Assembly (NCBI RefSeq): GCF_003268675.1
Contig: NZ_CP029378.1
Coordinates: 2,728,001-2,792,000 of the forward strand
DNA length: 64,000 nucleotides
Source: Streptomyces bacillaris
GTDB lineage: Bacteria; Actinomycetota; Actinomycetes; Streptomycetales; Streptomycetaceae
Direction: 5' to 3'
The position numbers and the translations under genes are program-made. The notes under the pieces are model-generated. The model was not told where the DNA came from and ran no database searches. It saw nothing but the letters and a program-made list of their open reading frames with translations. The stretch's first letter is position 1. Each line of letters starts with the position of its first letter. Below are positions 8,255 to 15,194 of this stretch, in pieces.

Positions 8255-9583
8255 TCACGCGGCCTTGTCCAGGTCGATGTGGTCGGGCAGGTCGCGGACC
8301 TTGAGCCCTTCGGCGCACATGAGGTCGTTGATCTGCCAGCAGGCTTCGGTGGGCAGGTAGACCGAGCGCAACCGGACCGGGGTGCGCATGTCGCCGACGG
8401 AGGCGATCGAGACGCCCTGGGGCATGGTGCGGTCGGCGGCGGTGATGTCCAGTTCCCGGCCGTCGGGGAAGAGGTGCAGGAAGTCCTCGACGGTGTCGAC
8501 GCGGTGGCAGATCCGGGCGGACAGGTTGGTCCGTACGGCGGTGGTGAGCACGTCGGCGGAGGGCTTCTGGGTGAGCAGCCACAGCCGGATGCCGAACTTG
8601 GCGCCCTGGCTGGCGATGGCCAGCAGCTCGGCCTCGAAGCGTTCGCGGGCCTTGCGGTCCGGGTGCCGGGTGTAGTTCGCGACCTCGTCGATCACCACGA
8701 GCAGTAGCGGCAGCTCGGGGCTGAAGTCGGTGATGCGGTCGGTGCGGCCGGACCAGAACAGCCGCTCCCGGCGCTGCATCTCCTCGCGCACCCAGCGCAG
8801 GATCTCGGTCGGCTCGTCGGGGTGGATGGCGTCGGAGACCTTGTAGGCGGTACGCCACCAGGGCGCGACGGCGCCGAGGTTGGGGTCGATCACGATCAGC
8901 CGCACGTCCCGCATGAGCGAGGCGTAGGCGAGCAGGGTGTTGACGGTGATCGACTTGCCGGAGCGGGTGAGGCCGGCGACGAGAGCGTGGGCGGAGTAGG
9001 CGAGGTTGAGCACGATGGGGGTGCCGTCTTCGTCCCAGCCGAGCAGTACGTCGTCGGTGGAGACGAACTGCCCCGGTCGGCAGACGGGGGAGCCGTCGGG
9101 ACCGAGGAGTGGTGAGCGGATCACCGCCTCCAGCGGTTCCCGCCGGAAGCCGCGCGCCACGATCACTCCGGGTTTGGGCTGGGTGAGCCGGATGCGGCGC
9201 ATGCCCCAGGCGTCGCACAGGCCCTCGCCAGCGTCCTGCCAGGCGCTCAGCCCGACCTGCGGCAGCGCGTCGGCGGTGACGGTGACGCCGAAGGCATCGG
9301 CGCGGGTGCGCAGGCGCGGCACCAGCACGCGCGGCTTGGTCGATTGCTCCTGCGGGCCGTACTGCTGGAGCACGGTCGGGGTGGCGTCCTTGACCGCCAG
9401 GCCGAGCATCGGGGCGAGCCGCTTCCAGCCCCACCGCAGCCGCCGCGCCTGCCGCAGGCTGACCCGGGTCTCGGCATCGGCCCGGTACCAGCGGGTGAAG
9501 CAGTACCCGGCCCAGCCCAGCAGTCCGAGCGCGCCGAGGACGACCACGGCCAGGAGCGCGGGTCCGAGGGGGCTGCCGGTCAT
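8255..9583 (-). CDS. tra: FtsK/SpoIIIE-type conjugative transfer ATPase (Tra)
   Basis: A 442-residue protein. One N-terminal membrane segment (about residues 8-25) is followed by a RecA-like motor domain. Walker A is AGLTRSGKS; Walker B is LLLVVIDEVANYTRHP; LWLLTQKPSADVLTTAVRTN is the FtsK-family switch region. In Streptomyces a single Tra protein of this kind moves double-stranded plasmid DNA between hyphae as a membrane hexamer. The ATG shares its A with the preceding stop (TGATG), so it is coupled to the small upstream gene. Upstream in-frame codons overlap that gene and were not used. No separate gene similar to spread (spd) proteins was recognised, so intramycelial spread may depend on other functions. 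Confidence 0.9.
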   Translation of the reverse strand: MTGSPLGPALLAVVVLGALGLLGWAGYCFTRWYRADAETRVSLRQARRLRWGWKRLAPMLGLAVKDATPTVLQQYGPQEQSTKPRVLVPRLRTRADAFGVTVTADALPQVGLSAWQDAGEGLCDAWGMRRIRLTQPKPGVIVARGFRREPLEAVIRSPLLGPDGSPVCRPGQFVSTDDVLLGWDEDGTPIVLNLAYSAHALVAGLTRSGKSITVNTLLAYASLMRDVRLIVIDPNLGAVAPWWRTAYKVSDAIHPDEPTEILRWVREEMQRRERLFWSGRTDRITDFSPELPLLLVVIDEVANYTRHPDRKARERFEAELLAIASQGAKFGIRLWLLTQKPSADVLTTAVRTNLSARICHRVDTVEDFLHLFPDGRELDITAADRTMPQGVSIASVGDMRTPVRLRSVYLPTEACWQINDLMCAEGLKVRDLPDHIDLDKAA

Positions 9584-9918
9584 CAGGCGCCCGCCTTGGC
9601 GGTGACGGCGTCGGCGCGCAGGGAGATGCCGTGGCGGTCCTTGCCGTTGATCTCGTTCTCCCATGCCGAGGCGACCAGGCCGGTGAAGACGACGGGCAGG
9701 CCGACCTTCAGGCCCTTGCCCAGGCCCGGCTCCGGGACCTTGACGGTGATCACTTCGGCGCGGCCGTTGAAGGCGAACATCACGTCCACCAGGTGCAGGT
9801 GGGCGCCGGTGGCCCGGTCGATCGCGGGCTGCTGGCCTTCGCGGTCCTTGAAGTGCGGCCGGGACTCGGAGGCCAGGATCACCAGGGCCGGAGTCTGGTC
9901 GATGGGCATGGTCTTCAC
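9583..9918 (-). CDS. conserved small AICE protein upstream of tra
   Basis: A 111-residue protein from a GTG start with a strong AGGAGG-like site (GGAGG, 6 nt spacing). It begins MKTMPIDQTPALVILASES when the GTG is read as Met. The repeated beta-strand pattern (HLHLVDVMFAFNGRAEVITVKVPEP, GISLRADAV) suggests a small all-beta, perhaps OB-like, fold; that is inference only. It is the first gene of the transfer operon and overlaps tra (TGATG). Proteins of this size at this place are usual in Streptomyces AICEs, but I cannot name a function. Confidence 0.65.
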   Translation of the reverse strand: MKTMPIDQTPALVILASESRPHFKDREGQQPAIDRATGAHLHLVDVMFAFNGRAEVITVKVPEPGLGKGLKVGLPVVFTGLVASAWENEINGKDRHGISLRADAVTAKAGA

Positions 9919-9988
9919 GGCAAACCTCCAGGTAGAAGGGGTGCAAGTCACCCGTGTGGGTGATCGCGTGCCGCAACCCTACATTCAT

Positions 9989-10042
9989 TCCATCCAAAGT
10001 CCATCCCTATTGAGTTCCATCCGTTCGTGGGGTGGTCCATCC
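9989..10042. promoter_or_regulatory. four TCCATCC direct repeats between the transfer operon and the GntR repressor gene
   Basis: TCCATCC occurs at 9989, 10000, 10016 and 10036, all on the same strand, in the roughly 200-bp region between divergent genes. A TACTCT -10-like box follows at 10053-10058. The arrangement fits an operator for the neighbouring multi-HTH regulator (KorSA-type autoregulation and transfer control). Confidence 0.6.
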
Positions 10043-10139
10043 ATACGGCGGCTACTCTGACCCCGTGAGGCCGCTGAACTGGTGAAACGCGACAGGCAGC
10101 GAGCGGCCCGCAGTGGGTGGAATCGGACTGGGACCGGGG

Positions 10140-11015
10140 ATGGACATGGCTGCTGCTGACGAAGCGCGCTTGACGTTCGAGCGCATCGCGGACGACCTCA
10201 GGCAGCAGATCCGGGACGGCGAACTGCGGCCCGGCCAGCTCCTGCCGACCCAGAGCCAGCTCATGCAGACCTACAAGGCGTCGAGCCTGACCGTGCAGAA
10301 GGCGATCCGGCTGCTCAGGAACGAGGGCTGGGTCATCGCCCGCCAGGGGCGCGGCACATTCGTCACGCGCTCGGCCGACTTCGAGGACGCCTTCGAGAAG
10401 GTCGCCGGCGATCTCACACAGCAGATCTACTCCGGCACTCTGGCTCCCGGCTCCCGGCTCCCGGCCCGCGAGGTCTTGGCGGAGCACTATGCGGTGCCGC
10501 TCAACGTGGTCACCAATGCCATCGCCCTGCTGGCCGGTAACTTCCTCCTGCGTTACCTCGGTGAGCTGCCCGCCGACGAGGTCTACGTACGCGACTGGGA
10601 CGACCACGGCTTCGCCACCCAGCTCACCCACGGCCGCCTGGTCCGCAAGATCAGAGACGGCTCACTGGCCAGGGGCGCCACGGTCACCGTGGACGAGGTG
10701 GTCGACACAATCGGCGGCGACCCGGAATCCGCAGACCAGGCTCTGACCTTCCTCACTCTGGAGGGCAGGATGAAGAAGGCCCACCAGCGCAACGGCTCGA
10801 TGGCGTATGTCGTCGTGGGGGGCGAGTTCGGCACAGAGGTACCGGTCGCGGTGCAGCCGGTGGACGAGCCGGACGAAGCGTCGGCTGCCCCGCCGAACGA
10901 GTTCCCGGCGGTGGCCGGAGTGGCGGATCTCGCCTACAAGCTGGAACGAGCCCTGGAGCGGATCGAGGAGCTGGAGGAGCGCGTCGAACGCCTCGAAGGC
11001 CGCGACACCAACTGA
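10140..11015 (+). CDS. GntR-family transfer regulator with tandem winged-helix repeats
   Basis: The N-terminus is a classic GntR winged helix (FERIADDLRQQIRDGELRPG, LLPTQSQLMQTYKASSLTVQ, WVIARQGRGTFV). Two further units of the same shape follow: FEKVAGDLTQQIYSGTLAPG with LPAREVLAEHYAVPLNVVTN, then LVRKIRDGSLARGATVTVDE with ESADQALTFLTLEGRMKKA. The C-terminus is a charged coiled coil (LERALERIEELEERVERLEG) that could oligomerise. No UTRA or FadR effector domain is present. It is divergent from the transfer operon across TCCATCC repeats, as is usual for AICE repressors of the KorSA type. The ATG at 10140 is chosen; a GTG at 10113 is an alternative. The role as transfer repressor is inferred from place and domain. 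Confidence 0.8.
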   Translation: MDMAAADEARLTFERIADDLRQQIRDGELRPGQLLPTQSQLMQTYKASSLTVQKAIRLLRNEGWVIARQGRGTFVTRSADFEDAFEKVAGDLTQQIYSGTLAPGSRLPAREVLAEHYAVPLNVVTNAIALLAGNFLLRYLGELPADEVYVRDWDDHGFATQLTHGRLVRKIRDGSLARGATVTVDEVVDTIGGDPESADQALTFLTLEGRMKKAHQRNGSMAYVVVGGEFGTEVPVAVQPVDEPDEASAAPPNEFPAVAGVADLAYKLERALERIEELEERVERLEGRDTN

Positions 11016-11033
11016 GGCGGGTACGTGAACGGC

Positions 11034-11072
11034 AGCGTCCCCGAAGGCCGCAGACTGGCCTTCGGGGACGCT
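11034..11072. terminator. bidirectional terminator between convergent GntR genes
   Basis: Perfect 16-bp arms AGCGTCCCCGAAGGCC and their complement around a 7-nt loop, placed between the stop codons of two convergent genes. Confidence 0.85.
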
Positions 11073-11085
11073 TCGCGTGGATCGG

Positions 11086-11808
11086 TCAGGGCTGGTACTC
11101 GTAGCCGATGGTGAATCGAGGCGGCAGGCACCATTCCCCGTACTCGATGATCCCCTCCGCGTCCGACCAGCGGTGGGCGCCGGCCAGGATAGGGGAGCCG
11201 ACCGGCAGCCCCAGCGCGCTCGCCTCTCGGGCATCGGCGGGACGGGCGTGCATGTCGTCGCGGGCGTGGGTGATCGTGCGCCCGGTGGCTTCCAGAACCC
11301 TGGCCGAGAGTCCGTGATTGCGGCCCGGGGCGGTGTTCAGCAGGTCCGGCACGAGGGCGGCGAACGGGGCCGGGTACCAGGTCACCGCGAACACGGTCCG
11401 GGTCTTGCCCCGTCCGGCCAGCCACTCGCGCCGAACCACCTGATCCCCGGCCTCCAGATCGAAGATCTCCGCCACGTACAGCGGCGGGATGATCAGCTCG
11501 GCGGCCGTCACCCGGCTCGTCTCCCCCTCGGCCAGGAACGACTTCACCCGCTGGACCCGGGCCAGCCGGTCCCGCGCCGACAGCGTCCAGCGAGGGTCAT
11601 CGGCGACGTAGGTGCCCCGGGGGGTGGTGCGGATGAAGTTCTCCACCTGGAGAGCCTGCAAGGCGCGGGAGACGGTGGCGGCCGCGGCCTGCCACTGCCC
11701 GGCGATCTCCCGGTTGGTCGGCAGCTTGGCGCCCGGCTCAAGCTCTCCGGACAGGATGCGCTCCCGGAAGTGATCCGCGATCTTCGTGAACGTCTTGGGA
11801 CTGGGCAT
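11086..11808 (-). CDS. GntR/UTRA transcriptional regulator
   Basis: A 240-residue HutC-subfamily repressor. The N-terminal winged helix (FTKIADHFRERILSGELEPG, KLPTNREIAGQWQAAAATVS) is followed by a UTRA effector domain (VTAAELIIPPLYVAEIFDLE, FAVTWYPAPFAALVPDL, ending FTIGYEYQP). Such proteins sense small molecules. Here it lies inside the integrated element, convergent with the other GntR gene and divergent from two small genes, so it may control those or the element's upkeep. The start ATG at 11808 leaves a leader of about 100 bp with short inverted motifs near 11850-11880. Confidence 0.85.
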   Translation of the reverse strand: MPSPKTFTKIADHFRERILSGELEPGAKLPTNREIAGQWQAAAATVSRALQALQVENFIRTTPRGTYVADDPRWTLSARDRLARVQRVKSFLAEGETSRVTAAELIIPPLYVAEIFDLEAGDQVVRREWLAGRGKTRTVFAVTWYPAPFAALVPDLLNTAPGRNHGLSARVLEATGRTITHARDDMHARPADAREASALGLPVGSPILAGAHRWSDAEGIIEYGEWCLPPRFTIGYEYQP

Positions 11809-11957
11809 AAGGCGTGCCCCTCAGTTGAGTTGACGTGCTGTCAGTGAGGGCACACTAGTGCACTACGAACCGTAGCGGGAGTGCTTCGGCCACTCGAATA
11901 CTGAACTAGAGTACCGACCTGTCAAGAGGTCGGCCATGTGACGTTCGAGAGGTGGCG

Positions 11958-12161
11958 ATGTGCATGACGGAGCCGACCAGATACTCCACCCAGCCGGTCG
12001 AACTCCCCTTGCGCCTGGAACTGGAGCCGACTCCCGTTGAAGGCTGCGCGGGCTGTACCGAACTGGCCAACGTACGCGACCGGGCCCGCGTGGTCGGAGA
12101 CATGACCACCGTCAGCGACTGCAACGTCTACATGCGACGCCACCCGGAGGGTCACCAGTGA
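11958..12161 (+). CDS. small CxxC protein of unknown function
   Basis: A protein of about 67 residues with a GCAGC motif (two cysteines spaced as CxxC) and a later lone Cys. The pattern suggests metal binding, but no family is recognised. The ATG at 11958 has GAGAGG five nt upstream; GTG 11952 and ATG 11964 are alternatives. It overlaps the next gene by GTGA, so the two are coupled. Both are probably part of the element's right-hand accessory unit. Confidence 0.6.
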   Translation: MCMTEPTRYSTQPVELPLRLELEPTPVEGCAGCTELANVRDRARVVGDMTTVSDCNVYMRRHPEGHQ

Positions 12162-12388
12162 GCCCCCGCGCTATCTACCGGCACGTCGTTCACACCATCC
12201 GCCACGCGCCCGAAGGGGGCATCACCTACGAGGCGTTCTGCGTCACCGGCGGCTGCGGAGCCGAATCCGGACCGCACCCCCAGCAGGAAGCCGCACAGGA
12301 CTGGGCACTCCGCCACACCGGACGCACCGGCCACGACCTGTTCAGACGCGTCTTCACCGACCATGCCAAGGTCACCCGAGCCGAGTAG
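12158..12388 (+). CDS. small conserved Streptomyces protein (DUF7848-like)
   Basis: A 76-residue protein with the layout of a small actinobacterial family: YRHVVHTI near the N-terminus, AFCVTGGCGAESG with two cysteines, then WALRHTGRTGHDLFRRVF. The His/Cys pattern suggests a zinc-ribbon-like unit. The GTG start overlaps the previous stop. The family is seen often on streptomycete plasmids and near regulators; function unknown. The family name is from memory and should be treated as tentative. Confidence 0.6.
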   Translation: MSPRAIYRHVVHTIRHAPEGGITYEAFCVTGGCGAESGPHPQQEAAQDWALRHTGRTGHDLFRRVFTDHAKVTRAE

Positions 12389-12526
12389 AACCACCACCGC
12401 CAGCCGGAACAGGACCCACAACCCGCAGGCCATCGCACCAGGCCAGCAGCCCAGCCGAACGCTCAACCGACAGCCACGGCGTACCGCCGAAGCGGGATGC
12501 GTCCAAACTTTCTCTACGTCTTCAAG

Positions 12527-12548
12527 GCGACCCGCTGACGCGGGTCGC
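12527..12548. repeat. 9-bp inverted repeat with TGAC loop
   Basis: Arms GCGACCCGC and GCGGGTCGC, 669-bp gene-free region at the element's right end. It could be a terminator for the two small genes, a nick-site hairpin or part of clt; the sequence alone does not decide. Confidence 0.4.
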
Positions 12549-12945
12549 GCGCGGCGCGGTCGCCCACCCGGCCCGCTCTCGGCTCCGCCACCGCGGGCCG
12601 GCCAGCGACCAGGCCGCGCAGAGACAGCACAGCGGACAACCGGAAGCGCAGGGGGAGCCGGACGCGCCCGCACAGCGAACGCCAGGCCGACGGCGAGGCG
12701 ACGGCGGGGAGTTGGTCGGGGCGTAGGCCCGGGGGTGGGGCCGGTCGGTTCCGTGGGCTTTACCCACCTCCCCGGGCCGGGGCCCGCGCCGGGCAAGGCC
12801 AGGGGGCCACTCGTTCAAATTCCGGGCAGGATCACAACCTGCCCGAGTTGCCGGGCCAGCGTACGGCCCCCTGACTATGCCCGACCCCAACCCGGGCAGG
12901 ACACCGGCCAAAGCCCACTCCACCGCCCTCACGCGCGTAGCCGTC

Positions 12946-12967
12946 TGACGGCAACGCCGACGGCAAC
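12946..12967. repeat. candidate attR
   Basis: TGACGGCAACGCCGACGGCAAC matches 5312-5333 in 20 of 22 positions in the same orientation. The conserved halves with a variable centre look like core-type integrase sites. Confidence 0.45.
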
Positions 12968-13057
12968 AGGGGCGCACAGCACGGCACTTCCACGCACACC
13001 CACGGACTGGCCGAATTCCGCTGACCTGCGAAAACGCAGATGACAGCACCTCAGCAC

Positions 13058-13105
13058 GCACACGTACTATGTGCTGGCGGGGGCTACTCCGGTCCTGGTG
13101 CACAA
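13058..13105 (+). repeat. Hint-end direct repeat, copy 2 (start of the orphan tip)
   Basis: It encodes HTYYVLAGATPVLVHN again and matches 4351-4398 at about 42 of 48 bases. Similarity begins abruptly at 13058. There is an in-frame TGA just upstream, so no Rhs shell remains attached. Confidence 0.8.
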
Positions 13106-13532
13106 CACCAATACGGGCTGCCCGACGTCTTATGCGTTGTCGTTGAAAACTGGGGCTCCGAAGGGTAGCGGCGCGAATCAGGCCTACCAGATTAGGCAGG
13201 TTGGTTCGACCGAATATCATGCCACGGGTGGCGGTACACAAGTTTGGGCTGACGGTCTCGATATCAACACTTCCGAACTTCTGGATGCCAAGTATGTTGG
13301 CAATCCGGGGCGGAGTCCCTTTGTGCCGGGCGGGAAGGTCCCAGTATTTATCCAGGCAAAAATCGATGCCAAGATGGGCGATGAATTCTCACGGTACGCG
13401 GCGGTGATCAACGATCCTGGAAATCCATTGACGGGATTGCGCGTCATCACCAACGAGTCGGGGGCCGTGCCATACTTTAGGGGCCTGATGCAACAGCATG
13501 GGGTACCAGGCTCTGTCGTCTTGAGTCCATAG
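13071..13532 (+). CDS. orphan Rhs C-terminal toxin tip, restriction-endonuclease-fold type
   Basis: The frame carries the last Hint residues (VLAGATPVLVHN) joined to a toxin of about 140 residues: NTNTGCPTSYALSLKTGAP, DGLDINTSELLDAKYVGNPG, DEFSRYAAVIND, YFRGLMQQHGVPGSVV. LLDAKY with the nearby acidic residue fits the PD-(D/E)xK core of REase-fold polymorphic toxins, close to what I recall of Tox-REase families, so DNA is the likely target. There is no Rhs shell, no signal and no obvious ribosome site, so it may be silent and act as a reserve tip that can recombine with the gene ending at 4819. GTG 13071 is only a possible start. An immunity gene follows after 15 nt. The DNA is AT-rich compared with the genome. 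Confidence 0.75.
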   Translation: MLAGATPVLVHNTNTGCPTSYALSLKTGAPKGSGANQAYQIRQVGSTEYHATGGGTQVWADGLDINTSELLDAKYVGNPGRSPFVPGGKVPVFIQAKIDAKMGDEFSRYAAVINDPGNPLTGLRVITNESGAVPYFRGLMQQHGVPGSVVLSP

Positions 13533-13547
13533 GAAAGGAGCAGGTCA

Positions 13548-13913
13548 GTGACGTACCTAGCCGTCTTTGAAGACCAGAGTCGTGGGGTTCGACGCTCGGA
13601 TCTGATCGCGGCATTGGAGCGCGACTGGCCGACCGCTGTGATCCGTGAACACCAAGGATCACAGGAGTCCAGGGATGTGGTTTGGTCTTACGCAGAGGAT
13701 AGCCAGGAGCTTGAGGGCTACTCCCATGTGGACGGAACTTGCATTTACCTCGATTCCCCCCTTGGTTTGGCCGCTAGGTTTGCGCTCTGGTTCCGAGGCT
13801 TGGTGCCCGCAGATATTGACCTGGTGTTCTGTGATGATGGGTATAGCTTCGGCGGGAGCATTGAGACGGGCATGAGCGTTGATGACGTGATCGCCATCGC
13901 CACTGTTTCCTGA
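13548..13913 (+). CDS. putative immunity protein for the orphan tip
   Basis: A 121-residue acidic soluble protein starting at GTG with AAGGAG about 7 nt upstream. It has no recognised domain name; blocks such as SHVDGTCIYLDSPLGLAARF and DLVFCDDGYSFGGSIETG look like small SUKH/Imm-type immunity proteins. Unlike the toxin fragment it has good expression signals, which fits a retained protective gene. It is followed by a near-twin of the first immunity terminator. Confidence 0.7.
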   Translation: MTYLAVFEDQSRGVRRSDLIAALERDWPTAVIREHQGSQESRDVVWSYAEDSQELEGYSHVDGTCIYLDSPLGLAARFALWFRGLVPADIDLVFCDDGYSFGGSIETGMSVDDVIAIATVS

Positions 13914-13964
13914 TATCTCTCCTCGTGACGTGATGGGAACATAGAGTCGCGTTTCTCTGCGAAA

Positions 13965-14006
13965 CGCGGAGGCCCCACCGGATTGCTTTCCGGTGGGGCC
14001 TCCGCG
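13965..14006. terminator. terminator after the orphan tip/immunity pair
   Basis: Perfect 18-bp arms (core GGAGGCCCCACCGGA) around a TTGCTT loop. The core and the sequence just after it repeat the terminator at 5269-5304. Confidence 0.85.
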
Positions 14007-14022
14007 GTGTCTGACGGCAGTA

Positions 14023-15193
14023 GTTGCCGCTGAGGTTGAAAGGGCGGGGTGCCGGGGCTACGGGGGCTCCAGTCCGAGTCCTGTCTCGGCTATGAAGCCG
14101 TTGAGGATTTGCGGTCGGCGTTGGATGGCGCGTAGGCGGTTCTTCAGGATCGGGGTCAGCTCGTCGATCGTGCGGGGTGCGAGGTTGGTCAGGGACTTCT
14201 TCAGGTGGGCCCACACGCCTTCGACAGGGTTGAGGTCGGGTGCGTAGGGCGGGAGCTTGATGATGGTCAGCCAGTCGCTGTTGCGTTCGCAGAACTCCCG
14301 CACCGCCTTGGCGTGGTGGGTGCTGGCGTTGTCCCACACCACGATCAGCGGGGCATCACCGAGTTGCCGGCGGGCAGAGGCCAGCAGGTCCGCGAACTCG
14401 CGGGCCCGGAAGCCCTTCTTCTCGCCGGTTCGGCCCCGGTATGTCTGCGTCCGGTAGATCAGACGGGTCTCACGCCCCGGTCTGACGCAGATCATCCCGG
14501 CCATCAGGACCCGGCCGGACCCCTTGCCCGTGACTCTGACCACCGGCGTCCGCCCGCGCCGTGACCAGGTCCGGCCTTTGCCGGGTTTCGGGTCCTGCCC
14601 GGCCTCGTCCTCGAAGACTATCCACGCGCCCAGGAGCTGGGCCGTCCTCTTACCCGTGACCACTGCTCCGTCCGCCACGCGGCGACGGCCTCTTCGTTCC
14701 GCTCGACCGCCCGGTGCGCGGGGACCTGCGGTGACCAGCCCAGCCGGTGCAGCAGATACGACACCCCGCGCGGGGTGTACCGGTGCCCGAACAGGCGGTG
14801 GATCAGTTCCGCGACCCTCGCCAGGGTCCACCGCTGGTCCTCCAGCCAGCCGTGCGCCGCCGGTCCCGCCTCCAGCTCGGCCTGCAGCTGTTCTGCCTGG
14901 GCATCGTCGAGTCGGCACGGAAAGCCGCCGGCCCCTTGGAGGCCAGGGCCGCGCTCCCGCCCTGGCGCCAGGCGGTGTGCCAGGCGTAGGCCGACTCCCG
15001 CGACACCCGTAACCTGCGGGCCACCTCCGGCGGCCGCACCCCCTGCCCGAACATCTCCGCGGCCTCAAAGCGCACCGCTTCACGCTTCGCCCGCCCCGCA
15101 GCGGTCAGCCCGCCACCATCCGCATACCTCATGACGAGGATGTAGCACCGCCAACGCCCTATGTCACCCCACCCGTTCAACCTCAGCGGCAAC
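14023..15193. mobile_element. IS630-like insertion sequence
   Basis: 1171 bp bounded by terminal inverted repeats 14023-14050 and 15166-15193, which match in 26 of 28 bases (GTTGCCGCTGAGGTTGAA is identical). The left flank is TA, the usual IS630-family target; the right flank is AA, so the duplicated TA has changed or the ends differ slightly. The element interrupts the sequence between the second terminator and a degraded integrase 3' end. Confidence 0.85.
14058..15132 (-). pseudogene. IS630-family DDE transposase with two frameshifts
   Basis: The N-terminal helix-turn-helix (MRYADGGGLTAAGRAKREAV, PPEVARRLRVSRESAYAWH) is in one frame. The middle (AEQLQAELEAGPAAHGWLED, HRLFGHRYTPRGVSYLLHRLG) is in a second. 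The DDE core (WIVFEDEAGQDP, LIVVWDNASTHH, PDLNPVEGVWAHLKK) is in a third. The catalytic D, D and E are all present. The breaks are near 14921-14932 and 14645-14665. Each is explained by one missing base, and restoring both gives 1077 nt (358 residues), a normal size. Some IS630 elements use frameshifting, but two shifts suggest decay or base-call errors. Confidence 0.8.
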
Positions 15194-15194
15194 A

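Larger units (their letters stand above)
5312..12967. mobile_element. AICE-type integrated conjugative plasmid (pSAM2/SLP1-like)
   Basis: The segment holds the classic AICE set: tyrosine integrase at one end, an overlapping excisionase, a RepSA-like replication initiator, an FtsK/SpoIIIE-type transfer ATPase, and a GntR-type repressor read divergently from the transfer operon. Proposed ends are imperfect direct repeats at 5312-5333 and 12946-12967 (20 of 22 bases identical). The left copy abuts and slightly overlaps the integrase stop codon, as expected for an att site beside int. No tRNA gene was found at either end; the left end sits beside the Rhs immunity terminator. The integrase carries a frameshift, so the element may be locked in place. 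The gene content is clear; the exact ends are a proposal. Confidence 0.8.
12389..13057. other. gene-free right end of the integrated element
   Basis: No convincing gene is seen in 669 bp; the long frames on both strands are compositional. It holds a 9-bp hairpin (12527-12548, arms GCGACCCGC and GCGGGTCGC, loop TGAC), a very G/C-rich tract with short repeats around 12700-12800, the candidate attR, and a short stretch before the orphan toxin tip. The non-coding block could hold the replication origin or the transfer locus (clt). Confidence 0.5.

Noticed and set aside
8205..9434. 409-codon reverse frame overlapping tra
   Set aside because: Shifted frame of tra, His/Arg/Pro-rich with no motif; tra itself has Walker A and B.
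12808..12850. Possible tRNA remnant at the right end of the element (TTCAAAT as in a T loop)
   Set aside because: No T-stem pairing, no acceptor or anticodon arms; GTTCAAATTC alone is not enough. No tRNA was found at either end.
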